Part shown: positions 8,417 through 17,318 of the stretch, one piece after another
Layout of the letters: every line of letters starts with the position of its first letter
Position numbering within the stretch: position 1 is the first letter of the stretch
Source: Roseibium denhamense
GTDB lineage: Bacteria > Pseudomonadota > Alphaproteobacteria > Rhizobiales > Stappiaceae
NCBI RefSeq assembly: GCF_009711415.1
Contig: NZ_SMLZ01000107.1
Span: 1-64,000 of the forward strand
Direction of reading: 5' to 3'
DNA: 64,000 nt
Made by a program: the position numbers and the translations under genes
The notes under the pieces: model-generated
Databases searched by the model: none
What the model saw: only the letters and a program-made list of their open reading frames with translations
What the model was told of the DNA's origin: nothing

Positions 8417-8487
8417 AATGAACGGTTCCTTTTGCTCCCCGATAAGCCGTTTGGCCTCCCCAGACCAGCGGGCTCGTTAAGGTTAAT

Positions 8488-8502
8488 GCACAAGCCGTGC
8501 CA
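8488..8502 (-). promoter_or_regulatory. Sigma-54-type promoter of flgFGAH
   Basis: The minus strand reads TGGCACGGCTTGTGC, matching TGGCAC-N5-TTGC at every fixed position but one. The predicted transcription start is near 8476, giving a leader of about 60 nt to flgF. The 12-mer also found before flagellin (8476-8487) sits immediately downstream. Sigma-54 control of rod genes through FlbD/FliX is established in Caulobacter; here it is inferred. Confidence 0.75.
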
Positions 8503-8639
8503 GTTTTTAAATCCTTGGGATATCTTGGCAAAAGTCGATGAGGGAGGGTGAAAGCGGAAAGAGATTCCGGCAGAAATTAACCGCTTGGCAATTTTTGCCC
8601 GGTGACTCGCGGTGGGAAGCGGTAACCAATCGTTAACCA

Positions 8640-8654
8640 TTAACTCTTTAGTAA
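8640..8654 (+). promoter_or_regulatory. Near-consensus CtrA box upstream of fliL
   Basis: TTAACTCTTTAGTAA matches TTAA-N7-TTAA with one mismatch (G for T). It lies 41 bp before the fliL ATG, about where a CtrA box overlapping a -35 region would be. Caulobacter fliLM is CtrA-controlled; the parallel here is inference. Confidence 0.45.
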
Positions 8655-8695
8655 TAAGTAACGCGCGTGCGCGCTGGCTTGAGCGGAGTGCTGAG

Positions 8696-9208
8696 ATGGC
8701 CGACGAAAACGCAGCAGCCGATGAAGACGGCGAAGAAGGGGCTGAAGGTGCCGCCAAGGGCGGCAAGAAGAAGCTCATCCTGTTCGGCGCCATCGGACTG
8801 GTGGTTTTGCTGGCGGCCGGCGGCGGCGCTTATTTCTTCTTGATGGGCGATAGTGCGCCCGCGCCGCAGCCCGGCCCGGAAGGTGTGCCCCAGGAAGTTC
8901 AGAAACCGGTGGTTTTTTATGACCTGCCGGAAATGACAGTGAATTTGGCATCGGACGGCCGCACGACCTACCTGAAAGTCAGGATTGCGCTGGAGGTCGA
9001 GAGCCGTGCCATGATCGATCAGATACAGCCGTATCTGCCGCGTATTCTGGATGCGTTTCAGATCTATCTGCGCGAACTGCGCCCCGCGGACCTAGAAGGG
9101 TCTGCCGGTTTGTTCCGTCTGAAGGAAGAATTGCTCAGGCGGATCAACCTGTCGGTCTATCCGGCAAAAGTGGAAGGGGTCCTGTTCAAGGAAATCCTTG
9201 TTCAGTGA
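8696..9208 (+). CDS. fliL: Flagellar basal body-associated protein FliL
   Basis: FliL is a single-pass inner-membrane protein that surrounds stators and supports torque. The 170 residues comprise an acidic N-terminus, a Lys cluster, one membrane helix (LILFGAIGLVVLLAAGGGAY, about residues 27-46) and a periplasmic domain with YDLPEMTVNLAS and the C-terminal LKEELLRRINLSVYPAKVEGV motif. I chose the ATG at 8696, with GGAG seven bases upstream, over the longer frame from 8612, which would add 28 residues across the putative CtrA box. It is first gene of fliL-fliM-DUF6468-motE. Confidence 0.92.
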   Translation: MADENAAADEDGEEGAEGAAKGGKKKLILFGAIGLVVLLAAGGGAYFFLMGDSAPAPQPGPEGVPQEVQKPVVFYDLPEMTVNLASDGRTTYLKVRIALEVESRAMIDQIQPYLPRILDAFQIYLRELRPADLEGSAGLFRLKEELLRRINLSVYPAKVEGVLFKEILVQ

Positions 9209-9216
9209 TGGATTGA

Positions 9217-10455
9217 ATGGCTGACGTCGACGACGATGACGACCTGTCCGAAGAGGATATGGCAGACGCCTGGGGCGCGGCTCTGGCTGAGCAGGGCGCT
9301 GGGTCTGACGATGACGAAGATCTAGCGGCCGCCTGGGGCGCTGCTCTTGAGGAGCAGGGCGCCGGGAGTTCTGATGATATGGCTGCCCAATGGGCGGCTA
9401 TGATCGACGACAGCGAGCCGGATCTCGACAATGCGACGCGTGGTGCCGACCGTGTCCTGAACCAGGAGGAAATCGACAACCTTCTGGGCTTCAATATTGA
9501 GGACACGATAGCCGGTGACCAAAGCGGGATCCGGGCGCTCATCAACTCGGCGATGGTGTCTTACGAACGTCTGCCGATGCTGGAGATCGTCTTCGACCGG
9601 CTCGTCCGCCTGACAACCACGTCCTTGCGCAACTTCACGTCGGATAACGTTGAAGTCTCGCTCGATTCCATCAGTTCGGTCCGGTTTGGGGACTACCTGA
9701 ACTCCATCCCGCTGCCTGCCATTCTCGGCGTCTTCAAAGCCGAGGAATGGGATGGCTTTGGCCTGATCACCGTCGAGTCCAGCCTGATCTACTCGATTAT
9801 CGACGTTTTGCTGGGCGGCGGGCGTGGCACGTCGGCAGTGCGGGTCGAGGGGCGGCCCTATACGACGATTGAAACCGGCCTAGTGCAGCAGATGGTGGCC
9901 CTCATTCTGCAGGATGCCGAACAGGCTTTCGCGCCGCTATCTCCCGTCCATTTCAACCTGGAACGTCTGGAGACGAACCCACGCTTTGCGGCGATCTCCC
10001 GTCCTGCGAACGCGGCAATCCTTGTCGAACTTCGGATCGACATGGAAGACCGGGGCGGGTCTGTCGAGATCATGATGCCCTACGCCACCCTGGAGCCGAT
10101 CAGGGATCTGCTGTTGCAGATGTTCATGGGCGAGAAATTTGGCCGGGATCCGATTTGGGAAGGGCACCTGGCCACGGAGATCCATGCTGCTGAAATCGAA
10201 GTCGATGCGGTCCTCCATGAAACCTACCTGCCGTTGAGCCGGGTCTTGAGCCTCGATGTTGGGCAGACCCTGGTGTTTGATGTCGAGCCGAATGATCCCG
10301 TTACCATCAAGTGCGGAAATGTCCCGCTCACCGAGGGGACAATTGGCAAGATCGAGGATTCGATTGCCATTCGGGTCGCCAAGAACTTGCGTAAACCAAA
10401 AATGACATTGGCTGCATTCGAGCGGGCCATGCAAAGCGAGATGGATTCACAATGA
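9217..10455 (+). CDS. fliM: Flagellar motor switch protein FliM
   Basis: FliM is the middle C-ring protein that binds phospho-CheY and FliG. The 412 residues hold an unusual acidic extension (1-78), the CheY-binding peptide LNQEEIDNLL (81-90), the CheC-like middle domain (LRNFTSDNVEVSLDSISSVR, then GGRGTSAVR) and the C-terminal SpoA domain (LPLSRVLSLDVGQTLVFD). The extension contains three short repeats centred on W19, W40 and W59 (AWGAAL, AWGAAL, QWAAMI) with EQGAGS spacers. E. coli FliM starts directly with the CheY peptide. It starts eight bases after fliL. Confidence 0.95.
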   Translation: MADVDDDDDLSEEDMADAWGAALAEQGAGSDDDEDLAAAWGAALEEQGAGSSDDMAAQWAAMIDDSEPDLDNATRGADRVLNQEEIDNLLGFNIEDTIAGDQSGIRALINSAMVSYERLPMLEIVFDRLVRLTTTSLRNFTSDNVEVSLDSISSVRFGDYLNSIPLPAILGVFKAEEWDGFGLITVESSLIYSIIDVLLGGGRGTSAVRVEGRPYTTIETGLVQQMVALILQDAEQAFAPLSPVHFNLERLETNPRFAAISRPANAAILVELRIDMEDRGGSVEIMMPYATLEPIRDLLLQMFMGEKFGRDPIWEGHLATEIHAAEIEVDAVLHETYLPLSRVLSLDVGQTLVFDVEPNDPVTIKCGNVPLTEGTIGKIEDSIAIRVAKNLRKPKMTLAAFERAMQSEMDSQ

Positions 10456-11027
10456 CCACTTTACCACTCGGGATGATGATTGAGGGATTGGTTGCGGTTC
10501 TGTTGCTGATCACCATCGGGTACTGCTGGATGCTGAACCGCCGCTTGCAGCGCTTGCGGGCCGATGAACAGGTTCTGCGGGCGACGATCTCCGAATTGAT
10601 GACCGCGACCGAAATTGCAGAGCGGGCCATCCTTGGACTTAAGACAACCGCCGCCGATGCCAACAAGACACTCGGCAACCGTCTTAAGGAAGCGGAAACC
10701 ATGTCCAGCACCTTGGCTGAACAAATCGGTGAAGGTGATAGAGTGTTTACTAGGATATCCCAGATTGCCGAGGCAGCGCGTTCGGCGGAACCATACCGGG
10801 AGCCTGTGCCGCAGCAACATGCGTATCACACGCCGCCGCCGGTCATGAACCATGCGCCGCAGCAAGGGCATTACCAGCAGGCGCCAGTTGCGGCCCAAGT
10901 CAACGCGGCGCCGCCGGTCGAGCCTGAGCGCAAACGCACTACACGGGCCTCGGATATCCGCAGTGCGGCGGCTGAAGCCACGGCACGGCTAGAACAGTTT
11001 CGCAAACGTAAGGGTGCAGCTGCATGA
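10452..11027 (+). CDS. DUF6468 flagellar-cluster membrane protein
   Basis: This 191-residue protein has one N-terminal membrane helix (MIEGLVAVLLLITIGYCWML) and a cytoplasmic helical region of about residues 28-115 with heptad character (LMTATEIAERAILGLKTTAA). A Pro/His/Gln-rich linker and a basic C-terminal helix follow. This layout and the place between fliM and motE match the family I know as DUF6468. Its function is not established. Its ATG overlaps the fliM stop by four bases, and it overlaps motE in turn, so expression is coupled to the motor genes. A role near the C-ring or stator is inference. Confidence 0.7.
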   Translation: MTTLPLGMMIEGLVAVLLLITIGYCWMLNRRLQRLRADEQVLRATISELMTATEIAERAILGLKTTAADANKTLGNRLKEAETMSSTLAEQIGEGDRVFTRISQIAEAARSAEPYREPVPQQHAYHTPPPVMNHAPQQGHYQQAPVAAQVNAAPPVEPERKRTTRASDIRSAAAEATARLEQFRKRKGAAA

Positions 11028-11734
11028 CATTAAGATTGCTGCCATTGTTGGGAGTGTCGGCCAGCGCATTGCTGGTCCTGAAGCTGCTTGGCTTTTCGTT
11101 GGGATTTGACAGCAGCGGCCTTCCGATCAATGGCGCAGTCGCACAGGAAGCGACAGACGGCGCTGAGGCATCAGCACCCATGCCGGATGGGATGGCGCCT
11201 CCAACGCCGCCGGGCGATTTGCCGGATCAACCCGTGCTGCCGGATAGCCTGGAAATTGGCGGATCCGCTGCCGAACGTGCTGTCCTGGAGAGTTTGAGCA
11301 AACGCCGCGAGGATCTTCAGCAGCAGGAAGGGCAGCTGGACCTTCGCGAGAAGCTGCTTCAGGCGACTGAAGAGCGGATCAAGAAGCGCGTCAATGAACT
11401 CAAGGAAATTGAAGAGCGCATCGAGGCTGCCGTTAACGAAAAGAAGCAGCAAGAGGAAAACGAACTCGCCGGTTTGGTAACCATGTATGAAAACATGAAA
11501 CCGAAAGACGCGGCGCGGATTTTCGACCGCCTCAGCCTGCCCATCCTCCTCAAGGTCGTGCGTCAGATGAAACCGCGTAAAATGGCGGACATCCTGGCGG
11601 ATATGTCGCCGGACGCCGCCGAGCGGCTCACCGTTGCAATTGCAAATAATGCCTCGGTTCCCGTTGCACCTCCGCAGCCGACACAAGCCCAGGCCCCCGC
11701 GACGGATGAGCTGCCGAAAATACCGTCGAATTGA
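11024..11734 (+). CDS. motE: MotE family motility protein
   Basis: The 236-residue precursor has an N-terminal hydrophobic segment (about residues 5-27), a Pro-rich linker, a coiled coil (about 85-150, with LDLREKLLQATEERIKKRV) and a C-terminal MgtE-N-like domain: MYENMKPKDAARIFDRLS followed by MKPRKMADILADMSPDAAE. In Sinorhizobium, MotE is a periplasmic chaperone for MotC, the protein that binds the stator subunit MotB. motB and motC are not recognisable in the window, but a large periplasmic TPR protein follows. Its start overlaps the DUF6468 stop by four bases. Confidence 0.8.
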   Translation: MTLRLLPLLGVSASALLVLKLLGFSLGFDSSGLPINGAVAQEATDGAEASAPMPDGMAPPTPPGDLPDQPVLPDSLEIGGSAAERAVLESLSKRREDLQQQEGQLDLREKLLQATEERIKKRVNELKEIEERIEAAVNEKKQQEENELAGLVTMYENMKPKDAARIFDRLSLPILLKVVRQMKPRKMADILADMSPDAAERLTVAIANNASVPVAPPQPTQAQAPATDELPKIPSN

Positions 11735-11826
11735 ACGAAACAGGCGAGTTTTAGCGGGCGGCGTAAGGGCACGTTAAGGACACTTAACTAAAACTGTCGC
11801 GTTGGCGTCACCAGGGACAGAACAAG

Positions 11827-14800
11827 TTGTCAGGGCTTATCGGATCGAGATCATTGCGACACCTTCCGGCACAGGTGGCCGGAACCGGTGCTGTGTTGGC
11901 CCGGGTCTGTGCCGCGCTGTGTCTTGTGGCCGGTTTGCTTTTGCAGCTGGGTGGTTCGTCATATGCGCAAGCACCGGAACCGGTCGAGGTGGAAGCCCGG
12001 CTCGAAGAAGGGTTCGGCCGGATCGTCCTCACATTCAAAGACCGGACGCTGCTTCCGATTTACGATGCTGTGATTACCGGCAGCGTGCTCCGGATCGCCT
12101 TCGAAGAGCCGATTGACATCAATGTCGATGACATTCCCTTGGACCTGAGCGATTACGTGACCATCGCCCGCCGTGATCCGGACGGGAGTGCAATCCGTTT
12201 TGCTCTCAAGGACCGTTTCCAGATCAACACGCTGGAGGCTGGCGAAAAGCTCTTTGTCGATATCCTTCCCATGAGCTGGCAGGGTTTGCCGCCTGCCTTG
12301 CCGGATGACGTGGTCCGCGACCTTGCCAAGCGCGCCGAGGCAGCCATGCGCAAGGTTCGCGCTTTGGAGCAGGCACGGCTGAAAACGCAGGAAGGCCCGG
12401 AAGTGACCCTGCATGTCGGGGAACACCCGACCTTTACCCGCCTGGTGTTCGATTGGTCGATCAAGTTCGATACAGCCTTTGTGCGCGAGAACGACATCAT
12501 CCGGGTCACCTTCAACCACCCGGCGCAGCTTGATATCTCCCATTTGCGCGCGCACCTCCCGCAAGGCGTTGTTGATGCGACGTCGTTCCTGGATCAGGGC
12601 AAGCTCAAATTCCTGATGCGGGTGGAACCGTCGGTTGATATTCGCGCATTCCGCGAAGAGCAGACTTACGTCATAGACGTCACGCCGGAAACAATGGTTC
12701 CGAACGATCCGGCCAACGCGCTGATCAACCGGGAACTGTCTGTCGAGGACAATCAGAACCGCGAGAACATGGTCACAGCACCCGGCCTGCGGGACACGAG
12801 GGAAGTCAGCAATCCCAGGGGCTTGCCGCCAGCAACCGCAGGCGTGGCTGCGAGCGGTGGAACCTTGAAGGAATCCAGGGCGGATGAATCGGCTGCCTAT
12901 ACCATCCTGCCGCTTGATCCGTCAGCGGACCGGCCGTCCGGCCCGGACGGTGAGCCAACACCGCCGGAAGAACAGGCCCCGGATCAGAATGCGGAGTTGG
13001 TGCCCCCGGCCATTGAACGGCCAGAAAGCGGTGTTGCTGCGCTGGCCTCCGTGCCAAGGTCCAAGCCGCAGCCCCAAGCGATAGCATCCGCCGGATCAAC
13101 TCCTCCCGAGGCGCCGCCGGACCTGATGCCGGAAAGCCTGCCAGAAACCAGCCAGACTGTTGTTGAGACCACCGCGGCGGTCGAAACGCTTCCCGCACCA
13201 GAGCTCGTTGGGTCACTTCCCGAGCCAGCTGGCCCGAACGCGGCGGCGACTGCCGACGGAATGGAAATCACGGCGGCAATCCCTCAGCCGGATGGAGAGA
13301 GCCGCCCTAATCCGTTGGAAGCGGCTGGAACAATCGTGGTTGCTCAGGCGAACCAGCCTGCATTGCCCTTGACCGATTTGCCACCGGCCAACGAGGAGAT
13401 CCAGCGCCAGGCCCCGACGCTGGATCTTTCGCAGCAGCCGATTTCAGATGACACTGCGCCTCCGCCCTCGCAAGGCAATGGTATTCCAACGCTTCAACCG
13501 GTCGATCAGGTCAATCGGGGAACGCAGCCCAATGCACCGTTTCAGGCCGAACCGGTTCAGGTTCAGCAAACCGATACCCTTGGAGGGAGTGGTGTTCCGG
13601 CCGGCATAGCGCTGCCGTCTCAAACGCCGAGCGAACCGGAAGTCTGGCGGGCCCAGGGTGGCCGGGACGTTAACCAGCCCGCGGTCACGCCTGAGACTCC
13701 GCCGGCGAACTTTGCGGCGGAAGTCCGGAATTTTGTGTCCGCGGAAGCGCGCCGCATCGGCAATACCGTTCGTGTTGTTTTTCCGTTTTCCGAGCCGGTC
13801 TCAAGCGCCGTGTTCCGCCGGAATGACAGTATCTGGCTCGTTTTCGATACCGATGCGACCATTGACACCCGGGGAATGGTGGCAGCGCTTGCGGAAACGG
13901 CAGAAACGATCGACGTCCAGCAGCTCGATGATTACCAAATCCTCCGGCTGGACATGAATGACCCAGTTCTGGCGACTGTCGGCGCTGACGGCAACGCGTG
14001 GTCGCTGGTGATTGGCGACATGATCCTGGAGCCGTCGATCCCGTTGAAACTGGAGAGAACCGTCCGGGGGGATGGCGGGTCTGTCCTGCGCGTGCTGTAT
14101 CAGGATCCCCAGCATATCCGGGAGATAACCGACCCGTTTGTCGGTGACACGATCTCGCTGGTGACCGGGTTCGGACCGCCGCGCGGCTTGCTGAAGCCGC
14201 AGCAGTTTGTGGATTTGAATGCGCTCAGCTCCGCTCAAGGGATCGCGATTGTGCCAAAAGCGGATGGCGTGCGCATGAAGATCCTTGGCGATGATGTCAT
14301 GATCGAAAAGAGCGGCGGCCTTGCCCTTTCCAATCAGAATTTGCGCGCCGGTACGGGCGCTTTCAGTTCGCTCGCTGGCACCGACGAAGGCAGCTACGTT
14401 GAATTCGTGTCGCTCAGTACCGAAGGACCCGGCGCTTACCGGTCCCGCCTGATTGAGTTGGAAGACCGGCTTGCGCAAGCCCCCGAGGGTAAACGGCAGA
14501 AGCCGCTTATGGCCTTGGCGCGCTTTTACCTCGCTCACCAGTTCGCGCAGGAGGCCATGGGTCTCATGAAGTTGGCGCTGGAAGAAGAGCCGGCTCTTGC
14601 CGAAGACAGCGCCTTCAACCTTATGATGGGGGCGGCCTTGACCATGGCCGACCGGCCAGACGAGGCCTATCAGCATCTCAATCGGCCGGACCTAAAGAAC
14701 AGCCCGGACGCCGCCGTGTGGCAGACCCTTGTGGATGTGAAACTCGGCAACTGGACATCTGCCCGGATTGCCATGCCGCGCGGGCGTGCGGTCGTAGGCA

Positions 14801-16134
14801 ATTATCCAACGGCCATTCAGACCGAATTCAAGCTGGCTGCGGCCCAGGCGATGGTGGAAGCGAATGACTTTGGCATCGCGAACGGCATTTTGGCGGAAAT
14901 CGAGCCAAGTGAGGTCACCAAGACACAGGCAGCCCGTTACGATATTCTGCGCGGCCGGGTCGCCGATGCTTCAGGCCGGTCCAATGAAGCATTGACCGCT
15001 TTCGATCTTGTGACCCGCTCGGATGACCGCCCACGAGCGGCAGAGGCCGAATACCGGGCCCTGCGGATCCGCTACCGTGATGGCGAGCTGACGGTCAATG
15101 AGACCATCGACAGTCTGGCCGGGCTTGCCACGTCCTGGCGGGGAGATGAAATTGAACTTAGAACCCTGCGGTTCCTCGCGCAGCTCTATGCGGAACAAGG
15201 CCAGTTCCGGGAGGCTTTCGAGGCCATGAAGTCGGCGGTCCAGGCTGATCCGGATTCCGATACGACCCGTTTGCTGCAAGAAGAAATGAACGGACTTTTC
15301 AACGCGCTTTTCCTGGATGGGAAAGCTGACGAAATGCCGCCGGTCAAAGCGCTTGCTCTTTACTACGATTTTCGCGAGATGACGCCGATTGGCCGGCAAG
15401 GCGACGAGATGGTCCGCCTGCTTGCGAAAAAGCTGGTTGAAGTCGATCTTCTGGATCAGGCAACTGAGCTTTTGCGGCACCAGGTTGATAATCGTCTCAA
15501 GGGTGCTGCCAGAGCGCAGATCGCGGCTGATCTTGCCGCAATTTACTTGATGGACCGCAAACCTGAAGAAGCTCTCAGGGTCCTGAACCGGACCCGGCAG
15601 GCGAGTTTGCCTTCCACCTTGGAGCGGCAACGCAATATTGTTGAAGCACGGGCACTGACGGAAAGCGGGCGGCCGGATCTAGCGCTGGAATTGGTTCGGA
15701 ACATGCGCGGTACCGATGTCGACCGGCTCCGTGCCGACACCTTCTGGGCTGCGGAAAGCTGGCGGGATGCAGGCGAACAGCTGGAAGCCATGCACGGGTC
15801 ACGTTGGTCGGACAATATTCCGCTCGATGATCTGGAGCGCCGGGACATATTGCGGGCGGGAATTGCCTACTCGCTGGCAGGGGATCAGCTGAGCCTGGAC
15901 CGGTTGCGCAACAAGTATACGGAAAAAATGGCTGAAAGCTCGGAGGCGCTCGCCTTTGAAGTCGTTACCCGTCCGGTAGAGGCGCAGGGTGTCGAGTTTC
16001 TCGAGGTTGCCAATGCCTTGGCGGATATCGACTCGCTTGAGACATTCCTTGAAGAGTACCGGCGTCAATACATGTCACCGGATCCAAGCGGCAACCGCGC
16101 AGCGGCACCTGCCGCAGCGGACGCGGCTGGCTGA
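11827..16134 (+). CDS. Giant periplasmic AMIN-like / TPR protein of the motility cluster
   Basis: This 1435-residue protein starts at TTG, with AGGGA nine bases upstream. A signal peptide (LCLVAGLLLQLGGSSYAQA) ends near residue 49. The following beta-rich modules (about 50-150 and 195-290; e.g. RLVFDWSIKFDTAFVREND and FNHPAQLDISHLRAHLP) look like AMIN domains. About 330-640 is a Pro/Glu/Ala-rich low-complexity linker. A third beta module (about 650-760, NTVRVVFPFSEPVSS) follows, and about 880-1400 is helical with TPR-like repeats (EEPALAEDSAFNLMMGAAL, DLAAIYLMDRKPEEALRVLN). It lies 92 bp after motE on the same strand. I do not know an assigned function. A stator or cell-wall role is inferred only from place and domains. 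Confidence 0.75.
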   Translation: MSGLIGSRSLRHLPAQVAGTGAVLARVCAALCLVAGLLLQLGGSSYAQAPEPVEVEARLEEGFGRIVLTFKDRTLLPIYDAVITGSVLRIAFEEPIDINVDDIPLDLSDYVTIARRDPDGSAIRFALKDRFQINTLEAGEKLFVDILPMSWQGLPPALPDDVVRDLAKRAEAAMRKVRALEQARLKTQEGPEVTLHVGEHPTFTRLVFDWSIKFDTAFVRENDIIRVTFNHPAQLDISHLRAHLPQGVVDATSFLDQGKLKFLMRVEPSVDIRAFREEQTYVIDVTPETMVPNDPANALINRELSVEDNQNRENMVTAPGLRDTREVSNPRGLPPATAGVAASGGTLKESRADESAAYTILPLDPSADRPSGPDGEPTPPEEQAPDQNAELVPPAIERPESGVAALASVPRSKPQPQAIASAGSTPPEAPPDLMPESLPETSQTVVETTAAVETLPAPELVGSLPEPAGPNAAATADGMEITAAIPQPDGESRPNPLEAAGTIVVAQANQPALPLTDLPPANEEIQRQAPTLDLSQQPISDDTAPPPSQGNGIPTLQPVDQVNRGTQPNAPFQAEPVQVQQTDTLGGSGVPAGIALPSQTPSEPEVWRAQGGRDVNQPAVTPETPPANFAAEVRNFVSAEARRIGNTVRVVFPFSEPVSSAVFRRNDSIWLVFDTDATIDTRGMVAALAETAETIDVQQLDDYQILRLDMNDPVLATVGADGNAWSLVIGDMILEPSIPLKLERTVRGDGGSVLRVLYQDPQHIREITDPFVGDTISLVTGFGPPRGLLKPQQFVDLNALSSAQGIAIVPKADGVRMKILGDDVMIEKSGGLALSNQNLRAGTGAFSSLAGTDEGSYVEFVSLSTEGPGAYRSRLIELEDRLAQAPEGKRQKPLMALARFYLAHQFAQEAMGLMKLALEEEPALAEDSAFNLMMGAALTMADRPDEAYQHLNRPDLKNSPDAAVWQTLVDVKLGNWTSARIAMPRGRAVVGNYPTAIQTEFKLAAAQAMVEANDFGIANGILAEIEPSEVTKTQAARYDILRGRVADASGRSNEALTAFDLVTRSDDRPRAAEAEYRALRIRYRDGELTVNETIDSLAGLATSWRGDEIELRTLRFLAQLYAEQGQFREAFEAMKSAVQADPDSDTTRLLQEEMNGLFNALFLDGKADEMPPVKALALYYDFREMTPIGRQGDEMVRLLAKKLVEVDLLDQATELLRHQVDNRLKGAARAQIAADLAAIYLMDRKPEEALRVLNRTRQASLPSTLERQRNIVEARALTESGRPDLALELVRNMRGTDVDRLRADTFWAAESWRDAGEQLEAMHGSRWSDNIPLDDLERRDILRAGIAYSLAGDQLSLDRLRNKYTEKMAESSEALAFEVVTRPVEAQGVEFLEVANALADIDSLETFLEEYRRQYMSPDPSGNRAAAPAAADAAG

Positions 16135-16156
16135 TCGTTCCGACAGTAGCGGATGC

Positions 16157-17212
16157 TTAATGGGGCGCGGCTGCCGCTGCACGGCGCGGCTTTTTGAGTT
16201 CCGCCTTGTACCGCATGACCAGATCCGGGATGCTGCGGGTGCTTCGGTCCAGCCAGACGCTGCGTGCTTTCAGAAAATCCCGATAGGTCTTTTCATGAAT
16301 ACCTGTTTGCAGCATCAACCGCATGATGGCGCCATCAGCATCTGATTTAAGTGTGTCAGACACAACATCGTCGGCCAGGTTGATTTTCCGGCTGATCAGC
16401 CAAATTGCGGCGTCCAGACGCTCTTGTTCGAAAAGCGTGCGCAATATGGCGTCGAAAGAAAGTTCGCCGTTGGCGATCTGAATGCTTGCCTCGTGACGGG
16501 AATAGATCACGCCGTCAATTTCGACGTCTTCGGTCCGGTCAAGACATTCCAGAGTGGCCGCCAACACCTCGAGCGTGCCGTTTTCGAGCGCTTTCTTGAG
16601 CGGAAGGGGAACCAGCGGGCAGTTGGTCTCCTGTATGTACATCTGGGTTTCCAGGAACTCTTCGTCGTTAATCGCACGCTTTGCAATTCCGGCCAGTACC
16701 TGGGCTTCCGTGTTTGCAAATATCAAAAGGGCAAGTGTGGCCCGGACGGAAAACGGGGCATCAAGATTATCCAGCAGCGCGTAGACCACATTGCGGCTGC
16801 TGCGGGCAATCATCGTGTCGATCATCTCTTCCGTGAGGTCGGCACGGCGCGCCATGGACAAGCGTTTGTCGTTGCTGCCGAGTCTGGCCAGGCGGGCCAG
16901 CGCTTTTTGACTGATAACGGGCGAACACTCGATGACCGGTTCGGAGAGCGCATAGTCTTCCTGAGCGAGCCGGTCGGCAAGCTCGGAACTGATGCGGCTG
17001 GTTTTGGCAAGCCTAACGACAAGCTCATAGCGGGCGGCCCGGTCAAGCTGATCGAAAACCGAGAGCACAATCTTTGAAAACAGCTCGCGCTCTATCTCGG
17101 TTGGTTCGTATTCCTCGGACCGTGCATATTCCCCAACCAGCGTTCGAATGAGTTTGGAGCGGGCTTCGGGCTCCTTGAGCTTCGCCAGTTGTTCAAGTTG
17201 TTCTCTAAGCAC
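16157..17212 (-). CDS. DUF2336 domain protein
   Basis: This 351-residue, largely helical soluble protein resembles DUF2336 proteins: the N-terminal block (LVGEYARSEEYEPTEIEREL), repeated short helices of HEAT type (LSMARRADLTEEMIDTMIA, VVYALLDNLDAPFS), and a helical C-terminal half. The start is a GTG without a clear ribosome site, so the N-terminus is uncertain. It lies 106 bp downstream of fliP on the same strand and converges on the TPR gene with a 22-bp gap. Such genes are frequent in alphaproteobacterial flagellar clusters; the function is not established. Confidence 0.7.
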   Translation of the reverse strand: MLREQLEQLAKLKEPEARSKLIRTLVGEYARSEEYEPTEIERELFSKIVLSVFDQLDRAARYELVVRLAKTSRISSELADRLAQEDYALSEPVIECSPVISQKALARLARLGSNDKRLSMARRADLTEEMIDTMIARSSRNVVYALLDNLDAPFSVRATLALLIFANTEAQVLAGIAKRAINDEEFLETQMYIQETNCPLVPLPLKKALENGTLEVLAATLECLDRTEDVEIDGVIYSRHEASIQIANGELSFDAILRTLFEQERLDAAIWLISRKINLADDVVSDTLKSDADGAIMRLMLQTGIHEKTYRDFLKARSVWLDRSTRSIPDLVMRYKAELKKPRRAAAAAPH

Positions 17213-17318
17213 TGAAATACCACTATTAAAACTCAGGCATGCGCCTACGTCACTGTGGTGGCATTCTTCCGGATATTGTCTTAATTTTTCTCTACTTTTA
17301 ACAAAATGCCGTGCGTCG

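Noticed and set aside
8584-8601. TGGCAATTTTTGCC before fliL as a sigma-54 promoter.
   Set aside because: GG and GC are eight bases apart and not ten, so the -24/-12 geometry fails.
11773-11788. TTAA-N6-TTAAC before the giant TPR gene as a CtrA box.
   Set aside because: The spacer is six bases and not seven; kept only as a relative of the shared 12-mer.
11959-15630. Several frames of 130-290 codons antisense to the giant TPR gene.
   Set aside because: No ribosome sites or domains; the sense frame has a signal peptide, repeats and operon context.
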